Positions 49,591 to 57,992 of a stretch of 64,000 nt of DNA are shown one piece after another. Below the pieces are notes generated by a model. The model was not told the origin of the DNA, made no database searches, and saw only the letters and a program-made list of their open reading frames with translations. The first letter of the stretch is position 1. Each line of letters opens with the position of its first letter. The position numbers and the translations under genes were made by a program. Source of the stretch: Methylosinus sp. C49 (GTDB lineage Bacteria; Pseudomonadota; Alphaproteobacteria; Rhizobiales; Beijerinckiaceae); contig NZ_AP022335.1 in NCBI RefSeq assembly GCF_009936375.1, forward strand, positions 62,001-126,000, in the 5' to 3' direction.

Positions 49591-50424
49591 TCAGAACGCC
49601 TTCGATTTCACGAACGCTTCGCGGCCGAACCGATCGGCGGAGGCCCGGAACCCGGCGAACATCTCTTCCATCATCGTTCTGACCGCCGCAGGCGCCCGTT
49701 CCGGCTGGCCCGCGTCGAAGGGCGGCTCCGGCGCATATTGCGCGATGAGCTGCACGCCCTCGGCGTAAGTGCGGTCGCGCAATTCGCCGACCAGAGCCAG
49801 GGCGAAATCGAGGCCCGCCGTCACGCCCTCCGCGGTGATGCGATTGCGATCGCGCACGAAACGGCCGGACGTCGGCGTCGCGCCGAAGATCGGCAGCAGC
49901 GGCTTCGTCGACCAATGCGACGTCGCGCGATAGCCGTCGAGCAGGCCCGCCGCGCCGAGCAGAAGCGAGCCCGTGCACACCGATGTGACATATTTCGCGC
50001 GCGCGCCGCGGCTTTTGATGAAGCGCAACGTCGCCTCGTCCTGCATGGCGGCGAGCGTGCCGGAGGCGCCGCCCGGCACGCAGAGAATATCGAGATCGAC
50101 CGGCGCATCGTCGAAGCTCGCGTCCGGCGTCAGCGTCAATCCCGTATCGCTGACAACCGGCGTCTTGCTCTTGGCGATCACGAAAGCCGTCGCGCCCATC
50201 AGCCCGGTGAGCATGTAATGCGGGCCGATCATGTCGAGCGCGGTGAACTCGGGATAGATCAGAAAGCCGATCTTCTCATTGCCGGACCACGAGGCCGGCA
50301 TGTTCGACATGTCGTGATCGGCAGTGACCTTCTGCGCCGCACGCGCATCGAGCGCGCCGCCGGCGACGAGCGCGGCGAATGCGACCAAGGCTTCGCCGAA
50401 GCGGCGGCGATCGAGCGTGTCCAA
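49591..50424 (-). CDS. Exported DJ-1/PfpI-family protein
   Basis: A 277-residue protein with an N-terminal twin-arginine-like signal (DRRRFGEALVAFAALVAGG) followed by a DJ-1/PfpI glutamine-amidotransferase-like fold: KIGFLIYPEFTALDMIGPHY, DILCVPGGASGTLAAM, and the nucleophile cysteine in SVCTGSLLLGAAGLLDG. This resembles isonitrile-hydratase/ThiJ-type proteins. It follows the TonB receptor by 9 bp in the same operon, so it probably works in the periplasm on what the receptor brings in. Substrate unknown. Confidence 0.8.
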   Translation of the reverse strand: MDTLDRRRFGEALVAFAALVAGGALDARAAQKVTADHDMSNMPASWSGNEKIGFLIYPEFTALDMIGPHYMLTGLMGATAFVIAKSKTPVVSDTGLTLTPDASFDDAPVDLDILCVPGGASGTLAAMQDEATLRFIKSRGARAKYVTSVCTGSLLLGAAGLLDGYRATSHWSTKPLLPIFGATPTSGRFVRDRNRITAEGVTAGLDFALALVGELRDRTYAEGVQLIAQYAPEPPFDAGQPERAPAAVRTMMEEMFAGFRASADRFGREAFVKSKAF

Positions 50425-50433
50425 TGGACCCTC

Positions 50434-52665
50434 CTACATTTTGACGGAAACGGTGGCGAAGAATGTCCGCCCCTCGCCCGGCGCGACGCGCCCGGCGAGA
50501 TAGGGATATTGAATGTAATAGTGTCGATCGCCGAGATTCTTGGCGGCGATCGAGAAGGTGAAATACTCGTGCTTGTAGGCGAGATCGGCGTCGAAGGTGA
50601 TGTAGCCCGGCGTCGTCCAAGTGCGGCCGAGCTCGACGCGCGAGGATGAGGCGGCGTAGAAGCCGGCGCCGAAGGACCAGCCCTGCAGCGCGCCGTCGAA
50701 GGCGTAGTGACCCCAGAAGCGTCCGGAGTCGATCGGCGTGCCGGCGAGGCGCGCATTCACGAGCTGCAAATTCTCGTCGCGCGTCACTTTGGCGTCGGTG
50801 TGCGCGAAGCTGCCCAGGAAGGAGAGGTTCTGCGTCGGCTGCCAGACGAGATCGGCTTCGAATCCATGTGCATTCTGCTCGCCGGTCTGTGTCTGAGTGA
50901 CGGAACCGGACGCCGAGGTCGGCACATTGGTGCGGGTCAAGTCGAAATAGGCGAGCGTTCCCGAGAGGCCGAACAGGCCGTCGAGCTTTACGCCGCCTTC
51001 GAATTGGCGTGAGCCTTCGGGCTTGGGCGGCGCGTCGTTGGGGCCCGAGAAATAGCTGACGCCGCGCAGACCTTCCGAATAGCCGCCATAGACCGACAGC
51101 CAGTCCGTCACATCATAGGTCGCGCCGACGCGCGGCAGGACGCGCATCGCGCTCGCGTCATAGTGCTTCCACGGCGTGACGGCCTGCTCGGTGAAGTGCA
51201 TGTCGACCGTGGCGACACGCAAGGCGCCGAGGAAATGCAGGCGGTCGAAAATCGTCGACTGCAGTTGAACGCTCGCTCCGGCGTTCTGATAGCTGTTGTT
51301 CACCTTCGTGTACACCACCGTGTCCGGCGCGCCTTCGACCGGCAATCGAAACGGCGGCACGAAAGGCGTGCGGAAATCGATCAGCTGCGACAGGCCGAAG
51401 GCGCCGAAGACGGGATCGAGATCTGTCGCATTATTGCCCGCCATGACGCCGTGATCGGTGATGCGACTGAAGTCGCCGCCGACGAGCAGCCGGTTCTTGG
51501 TCGGACCATAGTCGAATTTCGCGACGAAATTGGAGGTGATCGAGAATTCGGTGACCTTATCGTCGAGGATGTCGTTCGCTACATAGAATTGCGACGGACC
51601 GCCATAGACGCCGAAAGGAGCGAAATCGATCGCGGTCGGCTCGTTGCCGAAAATGAGCTGCGAGGGCTCGTGGATCTTCGAGACGCCATAGCGCGCCGAA
51701 GTGAAAGTGGAGAAGGTCTCGTCGAAAGCGTGATCGAAGCGCGCAGTGACCGCTTGCGATTCCGTGGAGGTGACGGGAAGGCCGGGATTGGCGAGGAAGG
51801 CCGTGCGGCGAATGGAATAGAAGGAACGATCGACCGAGCCGATGGCGGGCAGGCCCGGATAATCCTGCTGCAGGCGCCGCGTGACATGGCCTTGCAGAGA
51901 GAGGGAGGTCCCCTCGTTGTTGGTGATCGTCAGCGTCGGGTCGAGCGTGTAGCTCTGGCGGTGGATGGTGTCGATGTTCGAATGCGTCGTCTCGAACTGG
52001 CCGGTGAAGCGGAACAGCAATGTCTTGGCGTCGTTGAGCGGCTGATTGATGTCGACATAGGGACTGCCGTAGCGATAGCCGCCGGCGCGCACGCCGACTT
52101 CCGCGAACCGATCCGGGGTGGGGAGCTTCGACACGACGTTGACGACGCCTCCGACAGGGCTTCCTCCGCCTTGGAACAGAATATTGGCCGGACCCTTCAG
52201 AACCTCGACCCGCTCGACATTGACGAGAAGATCGCGGACGCCGAAATCGAAATAATTCGGCAATCCGTCGATGTAGCGCTCGGCGTCCATGCCGCGCAGC
52301 TTGACGCCGAGGCCGCCGGGGAACAGCGGATCGAGCGGCGTGAGGTTGGAGACATTGCGGAACGCTTCGGCCTGCGAGACGGCGTTCTGATCGTCGATGA
52401 GCTTGCGTGGGACGACAATGACGGAGAGCGGCAGCTCCTTGAGCGGCGCGGCCATGCGGGCGACGCGCGCGGTAAACGCCTGATAGCCGCGCACGGGTCC
52501 GGCCGTGGTCTCATCGACATTCTTCGCGGTCTTGGCAGCCGCCGGGCGCCGCTCTTCGGCGGCGATGGAGATGGGCGGCAGCGCCTCCTGCGCGGCGGCG
52601 CCGGGCAAGCCGGCCGCGGCGAGGGCGAGCGCGCCGACCGATCGCAGGGAAAAGCGACGATTCAT
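50434..52665 (-). CDS. TonB-dependent siderophore-type receptor
   Basis: A 743-residue outer-membrane receptor. The signal peptide (cut after GAAAQ) precedes a plug domain (LPLSVIVVPRKLIDDQNAV, GVKLRGMDAERYIDGLPNY, VERVEVLKGPANILFQGGGS) and a 22-strand-type barrel ending in HYYIQYPYLAGRVAPGEGRT and a final FFATVSVKM. The plug resembles ferric-siderophore receptors. The ATG at 52665 has AGGAGG just upstream. It is followed by the DJ-1/PfpI gene and divergent from a two-component system that may regulate it. Confidence 0.92.
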   Translation of the reverse strand: MNRRFSLRSVGALALAAAGLPGAAAQEALPPISIAAEERRPAAAKTAKNVDETTAGPVRGYQAFTARVARMAAPLKELPLSVIVVPRKLIDDQNAVSQAEAFRNVSNLTPLDPLFPGGLGVKLRGMDAERYIDGLPNYFDFGVRDLLVNVERVEVLKGPANILFQGGGSPVGGVVNVVSKLPTPDRFAEVGVRAGGYRYGSPYVDINQPLNDAKTLLFRFTGQFETTHSNIDTIHRQSYTLDPTLTITNNEGTSLSLQGHVTRRLQQDYPGLPAIGSVDRSFYSIRRTAFLANPGLPVTSTESQAVTARFDHAFDETFSTFTSARYGVSKIHEPSQLIFGNEPTAIDFAPFGVYGGPSQFYVANDILDDKVTEFSITSNFVAKFDYGPTKNRLLVGGDFSRITDHGVMAGNNATDLDPVFGAFGLSQLIDFRTPFVPPFRLPVEGAPDTVVYTKVNNSYQNAGASVQLQSTIFDRLHFLGALRVATVDMHFTEQAVTPWKHYDASAMRVLPRVGATYDVTDWLSVYGGYSEGLRGVSYFSGPNDAPPKPEGSRQFEGGVKLDGLFGLSGTLAYFDLTRTNVPTSASGSVTQTQTGEQNAHGFEADLVWQPTQNLSFLGSFAHTDAKVTRDENLQLVNARLAGTPIDSGRFWGHYAFDGALQGWSFGAGFYAASSSRVELGRTWTTPGYITFDADLAYKHEYFTFSIAAKNLGDRHYYIQYPYLAGRVAPGEGRTFFATVSVKM

Positions 52666-52923
52666 TTGTGGCCTCCTGGTCGCCGCTCTCTCGACGGCGT
52701 GATGTCTCGGCGTTCGATTAGGGGAAAGAAGCCCGCCAGCCCCTCGCACCCTCTGAGCAGCGCTCTAAGGGCGCCGCTTAACCCGAATGTAACGTGAGCG
52801 GCGCCTCCGTGGCTTTTCGAGGACTGTGGCGCCGGCGCAACAGTCACGCTCGCGCCCGCTTGCCTCCGCCACAATCGGCCGCGATAATCGCCGCTCCCGA
52901 TTGACGCGAGGCGGCGCCGAGAG
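52666..52923. promoter_or_regulatory. Divergent promoter region
   Basis: This 258-bp intergenic stretch separates the leftward TonB-receptor operon from the rightward two-component genes and must hold both promoters. No clear palindrome, Fur box or -35/-10 pair could be made out by eye. Confidence 0.35.
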
Positions 52924-53604
52924 ATGCGGGTTCTGATGGTGGAGGACGAGCCGGAGATGGCCAAGCTCGTCGCGGGAAAGCTCGCGCGCTCGGGCTTTGT
53001 CGCTGATCGCGTCGGCTCGCTCGACGAGACGATGGAGGCGCTGCGGCAGCACAAATATTCGCTCGTACTGCTCGATCGTCGTCTTCCGGACGGCGACGCG
53101 GTCTCTATATTGCCGGAGATTCGCCGCGCTCAGCCGTCGATCCGCATAATGATGCTGACAGCGCGCAACGCTGTCGAAGATCGTATCGAAGGGCTCGACG
53201 CCGGCGCCGACGATTATGTAACCAAGCCCTTCGACGCCAATGAGCTGATCGCGCGCGTGCGCGCCTGTCTGCGGCGGCCGGGCGGAGAGGCGCCGCCGCC
53301 GATCGCGGTCGGCCGCATCGTCTTTCATCCCGAGACGCACGACGTCAGCATAAATGGCGCGAATGTTCTGTTTCACAAGCGCGAGCGCGCCTTGCTGGAC
53401 ATTCTGCTGCTCAACGCCGGGCGCGCCGTGCTGCGCGATCGGCTGCTCTCCGAGATTTACGGATTCGCCGACGATGTGCAAGCAACGGCGCTCAGCATGC
53501 TGGTCTCGCGCCTGCGGCGCCGGCTGCTCGATCTCGACGCCGGCGTCGAGATTCATACCGCGCGCGATGTCGGCTATTTGCTGACGGAGCGGAAGGAGCG
53601 ATGA
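52924..53604 (+). CDS. OmpR/PhoB-family response regulator
   Basis: A 226-residue regulator: receiver with E8/D9 region MVEDEPEM, phosphoacceptor D51 (VLLDRRLPDGDAV), lysine in YVTKPF, then a winged-helix domain (LFHKRERALLDILLLNAGRA, ending IHTARDVGYLL). The stop overlaps the kinase start by 4 bp. It probably controls the divergent receptor operon. Confidence 0.93.
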   Translation: MRVLMVEDEPEMAKLVAGKLARSGFVADRVGSLDETMEALRQHKYSLVLLDRRLPDGDAVSILPEIRRAQPSIRIMMLTARNAVEDRIEGLDAGADDYVTKPFDANELIARVRACLRRPGGEAPPPIAVGRIVFHPETHDVSINGANVLFHKRERALLDILLLNAGRAVLRDRLLSEIYGFADDVQATALSMLVSRLRRRLLDLDAGVEIHTARDVGYLLTERKER

Positions 53605-54965
53605 GGAGTCCGTCGCTGCTCGCGCGTTTCGTGCTCGGCATCACCGTGTCGGAGCTGATCGTCTTGTTTCTCGTATGGCCGAGCACGACGATTCTCGTTA
53701 CCTATCTGGGCCTCGCGGCGACCGATTCCAACGCCGTCTGGGCGGAGTTCCACGCGATCGAGGTGGTCGAGAACGCGCTGACGAGAGAGCCGGACGGCTC
53801 CGGCCATATCGAGTCGACGCCCGCGCTGCGCGCTTATCAGGCCCGCAATCCGAATTTTCGTTTCGCGATCATCGACAATCGCAGCGGCGCGGTGCTCGCC
53901 GGCTCGTCGGAAGAGCTCGCGCGCGTCTTGCCGAGCGGTGGCGGGATCATCGCCATCAAAAACTATTTCCGGCTTCCGAACGACCCCGATCCCGATGCGC
54001 GCGGCGTCCATATGCAGCTGGCGCCGCCCTATTCGATGGTGATCCACGGCTACGCGATGCATCTGGAAGACCTCATCGCCGTGATGCGAGTGCATTCGGA
54101 TGTAGCGCAGCTCATCCCTTTCTCGCCCTTCGTCCTGTTTGCGATCCTCAGCGCCTGGCTGGCGACGCGCTACGGCTTGGCTCCGCTCTATGCGGCGAAG
54201 GAGCGGCTCGGGAAGATCGACCTTTTCTCCATCGACCAGCGAATCGACGCTGCGAAGGCGCCCAAGGAGATCGCGCCCTTGCTCGACGCGATCAACGCCG
54301 CTCTGGCTCGGCTCGAGGACGGCGCCAGGCGGCAGCGGCGCTTCACGGCCAATGCCGCGCATGAGCTGCTCACGCCGATCGCGATTTTGCGCGCACGGCT
54401 CGATGCGCCGAGCGAGCCGGGCTTTCTCGGCGATCTCGCCCGCGACATTCGGCGCATGCAGTCCATCGTCGAGCAATTGCTGGTTCTCGCCCGCGGGGCG
54501 GAGCGTGGATGCCTCGTCGCCGAGGACATAGATCTCGGCGCGCTCGCCCGCCATATGATCGCCGACTATCTGCCATTGTTCGTCGACAATGGACGGGCGA
54601 TCGCCTTCGATCCCCCGGCGACGCCGGTGATTGTCCGCGCCAATCGGCAAGCGCTCGAATGCATGCTGTCCAATCTCATCAATAACGCCCTGCGCGCCGA
54701 ACCCGTCGGTGGAACGATCGAGCTTCGCGTGCGCGCCGACGCCAGCCTGGAGGTCGCCGACCATGGCGAAGGGATCGCGGCCAGCGAACGGGAGCTCGTC
54801 TTCGAGCCATTCTGGCGCGGGACCGAGGCGACCCGCGGCTCCGGTCTCGGCCTCTCCATCGTCAAGGAGCTCGCGGAAAAGCAGGGCGGCGGCGTCTTCG
54901 TCACAGAGACGCCGGGTGGGGGCGCGACCTTTGGCCTCGCGCTGCCACATCGCGGAGCGCCATGA
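53601..54965 (+). CDS. Membrane sensor histidine kinase
   Basis: A 454-residue kinase. TM1 is at residues 11-38 (LGITVSELIVLFLVW), a periplasmic sensor about 40-165, TM2 about 170-190 (LIPFSPFVLFAILSAWLA). HisKA has the phospho-His in NAAHELLTPIAILRARL; the HATPase motifs are MLSNLINNALRAEP, VADHGEGIAASE and GSGLGLSIVKELA. It pairs with the regulator upstream. The sensed signal is unknown. Confidence 0.93.
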   Translation: MRSPSLLARFVLGITVSELIVLFLVWPSTTILVTYLGLAATDSNAVWAEFHAIEVVENALTREPDGSGHIESTPALRAYQARNPNFRFAIIDNRSGAVLAGSSEELARVLPSGGGIIAIKNYFRLPNDPDPDARGVHMQLAPPYSMVIHGYAMHLEDLIAVMRVHSDVAQLIPFSPFVLFAILSAWLATRYGLAPLYAAKERLGKIDLFSIDQRIDAAKAPKEIAPLLDAINAALARLEDGARRQRRFTANAAHELLTPIAILRARLDAPSEPGFLGDLARDIRRMQSIVEQLLVLARGAERGCLVAEDIDLGALARHMIADYLPLFVDNGRAIAFDPPATPVIVRANRQALECMLSNLINNALRAEPVGGTIELRVRADASLEVADHGEGIAASERELVFEPFWRGTEATRGSGLGLSIVKELAEKQGGGVFVTETPGGGATFGLALPHRGAP

Positions 54966-55497
54966 TCCGCGGCGATCGCCATCGGCACGGGCAGGAAACG
55001 CGCCGTCGCGACGGGGTCCAATACCGAACAGCATATGTTTGGGACTGGCGCGGCTCGAACCGCCACAGCAACCATGGGCTCTCTTTCGACGGGGAAATCG
55101 AGTTCGAGGCAGAGGCTCGCATCAATGGTACGGGCGATGATATTGATGAGCCGGCCGATCGACATCCACGCCTTCAAATGCCCGATCGTTGATGGCGGCG
55201 AGATTACGAAATCTCACGCGCTCCCGCCCGGCGGCGACTAAATTCTGCGATCGGCGCGATCGGACATCGGGGATGGGAGCCACAGGGCCGCTAAGGTCAG
55301 AGTTCCTCGGTCGCTCTACGGGGGAGGATGCGCCATATGGAGACGTTCGTCGTGGACGACCGGAGGGTCCGCTTTGTCTGGATTTCACGGACCGTCGCGG
55401 AGACGGTCGGTTGAGCTTTCGCGTGACCCGGGGGAAGGTCCGCCGACGAGTTTCCGGGCCTTACGGCCGCCTGGGGGCGCCCTATGCTTCTCCGGCG
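54966..55497. other. No supported gene
   Basis: A stretch of about 530 bp between the kinase stop and the stop of the leftward CDP-alcohol phosphotransferase-like gene. Short open frames exist on both strands but none has a ribosome site or recognisable protein. No RNA gene or terminator could be supported. Confidence 0.4.
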
Positions 55498-56160
55498 TCA
55501 CTCCTCTTCGGAGATCTGCCGGGCGTCGGAGAGGGCCTTCACGGCAAGTCCCGCAACTCCGATCGCGGCGAGGATCAGAATCGCCGTATCCAGCCGAGCC
55601 GCGGCGTCATTCGTGGCCGCGTCGATCCCCCCGGTGTGCGCGACGAAGGGCCACGCGGCCATGAGAATGCGAAATTCGGTCGGGCCGAGACCGATGTAGC
55701 TCATCGGCCGCGCGTGAAGCGCGATCGTGCGCACGTAATTATAGGCCGAGAACAGCAGATAGCAGGCGAGAACGGCCAAGGAGGACTGAAGCGATAGAAA
55801 TGGCGACACGCCGAACATCACGATGAGAAGGACTTGCGACAAGAGGTCGTTGGTCTGGCCGATGAAGTCGAGCCGCCGATCGGTCTCATTGCGGCGTCGG
55901 GCGAGCGGCCCGTCGAGCGCCATTCCGAGCCAATTGAGGAATATTCCGGCGACGAAGACCGGTAGCCACGCAAGCGACGAGCGACAGCCGACGAGCGCGG
56001 CCGCTGCGACAACGCCGCCTATGACGCCGATCTTGGTCAGGCGCAGAGGCGTGACCGAGTCTGGCAGCGCCGCGAGGATCACGTCGGCGAGCTTTTGTTC
56101 GCTCGCGGCGAGGAATCTCCGATCGAACCGTTCGCCATGCTCGCTTACGAGATACGCCAC
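55498..56160 (-). CDS. CDP-alcohol phosphatidyltransferase-like membrane protein
   Basis: A 220-residue protein with five or six membrane helices and an N-terminal charged stretch. The segment ALDGPLARRRNETDRRLDFI, then GQTNDLL, resembles the family motif D-x2-DG-x2-AR-x8-G-x3-D-x3-D. DG and AR and the final D are kept, but the first D is methionine and the G and third D are not in place. The protein may therefore be an inactive relative or accept a different substrate. It lies directly downstream of the tpsBA pair on the same strand, 71 bp after tpsB. Confidence 0.65.
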   Translation of the reverse strand: MAYLVSEHGERFDRRFLAASEQKLADVILAALPDSVTPLRLTKIGVIGGVVAAAALVGCRSSLAWLPVFVAGIFLNWLGMALDGPLARRRNETDRRLDFIGQTNDLLSQVLLIVMFGVSPFLSLQSSLAVLACYLLFSAYNYVRTIALHARPMSYIGLGPTEFRILMAAWPFVAHTGGIDAATNDAAARLDTAILILAAIGVAGLAVKALSDARQISEEE

Positions 56161-56231
56161 GCTGCACTCCTTTTGTTCTTTTTACGCGCCGATCTTTCCT
56201 TCGTTCGACCTGTCGGCTGACGCTCCCTTGC

Positions 56232-57959
56232 TCAGAAGGTGAACCCGACCTGCAACAAGCCCTTGGTGTGCCGGTCGTAAGCGGTCGCGCCGCTGTTCGT
56301 TCCATAGGTATGCGCGGCCTGCGCCTTCAGCACCAGCAGGCTGCCGCCGCCTATGTCATAGGTCGCGTAATAGCCGACGCCGACATCATTGACGCCCGTG
56401 TAGCTGCGCTGCGTCGTCGTATAGGAGCCATTCTCCAGCCACACCCCGCCTATGTCGGTGAAGACGCCCAGCGCATGGCGGTAATTCTCGATCTGCGGCA
56501 GCGCATATTTCAGTTCCGGCGTTACGATATAGCCGCTGTCGCCGGCGAGGCCTTCGTCGAAGGAGCGCACGCCCCAGAAGCCGCCGAGGCTGAATTGCTC
56601 GCTGGTGTCGAGATTGCCGTAGAGCGCCTTTTGCGCACGCAGATTGGTCGACAGAGAGAGCTTCTCATCGAGCGCGATCGTCGCATTCACCGAGAGATTG
56701 ATGCGATAGAAATTGCCGACCGTATCGGCGCCGGCGCGGTTCTGAACCTTCTGCGTCACGTCGAGATAATTCACATAGCCCGAGGTGAAGGAGAGCGTCG
56801 AGCTCGTCGCCAGCGGCAGGCCGAAGAGCGCCTGCGCCGTGTCGCGCGTCACGCCCAGCGTGCCGAGTGCAATGTTGCGGTTGGCGGTCGAGGTGTCGGC
56901 GATTTTGTCGTTCAGCCATTTGTGGGTGAAGTTCGCCCAGAGCGAGACGCTCTCCTCGCGTTGGCGGATCAGCGCATAGCTCAGCGTTCCCGTGACCGCA
57001 TAGGCGCTGCCGGTGGCGTCCAGGTCCTTATAGGCGCCGCCGAGCGCATATGTGGTGCGATAGGCTCCGATCTCGGCGCGCAGGCCGTCCGGCCCGAGCG
57101 GGAAGGAATAGGCGATGCGCCCATTGGCGAGAGCGGCCCGCTCGGACACGATGGCGGAGCCGGTGAGGCGATCGCCGAAGCCGAGCGGGGAATTGATGTT
57201 GAAGCCGCCGTTCAGACGATCGCGACCCGTATAGGGCGAGCCGAAATTATCGCCGAGCAGATAGCCTTCGATGCGCTTTCCTTCCGGCGCCTCGAATTGG
57301 AAGTCGGACGTCTCCTGAGCCTTGCCGGGCGAGACCACGATGCGCGGCACGCCGGCGCCGGGGAGACCGGAGACGAGCAGCAGCGCGCGTTCGAGCGCAT
57401 CCTTGTGAATGAACGTCTGGTCCTCCAACGCCGTATCGACGACGTTTTGCAGGAAGCCCGTGTCGACGGCGGAAGAGTTCTTGACGAGCACGCTGCCGTA
57501 TTTTCCGGCAACGAGCTTGATCTTCAAGGAGCCGCTGCGCGCATCCTGCGCGGGCAGATAGGCCTTGGCGACGAAATAGCCTTTCGCTCGGTAGAGCAGA
57601 GTGACCTTGTCGGCGGCGCCATAGATGTCGCCGAGCGTGAGCTTGCGGCCCTCATAGGGCGCGAGAATTTCACGCAGCTCGGACTCTTCGACGAGGAGCG
57701 GCCCTTCGACGATGAAATGCTTGACGAAGAGCGTCTCCTTGCTGGCGAGGGTGAAGCGCGGCTCGGCGAGCTGCGGCAGCGTCGGCGCGGCTCTCTCGCG
57801 TGGCGGCGGCGCTTGGCGCGCGTCATCCGCCTCGCGGACGGCGGCGCCGACATTGTAAGGCAGCACGGGCGTGGGGGCGCTCTGCGCGAAGGCCTGAGGC
57901 GCGGCGAGCAGGAGCGCCTTCGCGGCGGCGCAGGAGAGGAGCAGACGACGGAAATTCAT
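56232..57959 (-). CDS. Two-partner secretion transporter TpsB (ShlB/FhaC type)
   Basis: A 575-residue outer-membrane transporter. The signal peptide (cut near AFAQS) is followed by a proline-rich linker, POTRA domains (FIVEGPLLVEESELREILAP, YRAKGYFVAKAYLPAQDA), and a 16-strand barrel with the hallmark loop VRSFDEGLAGDSGYI (VRGF/Y type) near residue 475. The final strand ends LLQVGFTF with terminal Phe, as for Omp85-type proteins. It exports the TpsA protein encoded just upstream, 33 bp away. Confidence 0.92.
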   Translation of the reverse strand: MNFRRLLLSCAAAKALLLAAPQAFAQSAPTPVLPYNVGAAVREADDARQAPPPRERAAPTLPQLAEPRFTLASKETLFVKHFIVEGPLLVEESELREILAPYEGRKLTLGDIYGAADKVTLLYRAKGYFVAKAYLPAQDARSGSLKIKLVAGKYGSVLVKNSSAVDTGFLQNVVDTALEDQTFIHKDALERALLLVSGLPGAGVPRIVVSPGKAQETSDFQFEAPEGKRIEGYLLGDNFGSPYTGRDRLNGGFNINSPLGFGDRLTGSAIVSERAALANGRIAYSFPLGPDGLRAEIGAYRTTYALGGAYKDLDATGSAYAVTGTLSYALIRQREESVSLWANFTHKWLNDKIADTSTANRNIALGTLGVTRDTAQALFGLPLATSSTLSFTSGYVNYLDVTQKVQNRAGADTVGNFYRINLSVNATIALDEKLSLSTNLRAQKALYGNLDTSEQFSLGGFWGVRSFDEGLAGDSGYIVTPELKYALPQIENYRHALGVFTDIGGVWLENGSYTTTQRSYTGVNDVGVGYYATYDIGGGSLLVLKAQAAHTYGTNSGATAYDRHTKGLLQVGFTF

Positions 57960-57992
57960 CTGAGGATCGACCTTTCTGGGTCCGGGTGCGTC

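Noticed and set aside
49424-49978. 184-residue minus-strand frame overlapping the DJ-1/PfpI gene end
   Set aside because: Arginine-rich shadow frame; only the IS256 fragment and the exported protein are supported here.
51163-52797. 544-residue plus-strand frame over the TonB receptor
   Set aside because: Shadow of the receptor gene, which has signal peptide, plug motifs and ribosome site.
53574-55034. 486-residue minus-strand frame over the sensor kinase
   Set aside because: Opposite frame of a fully motif-supported kinase.
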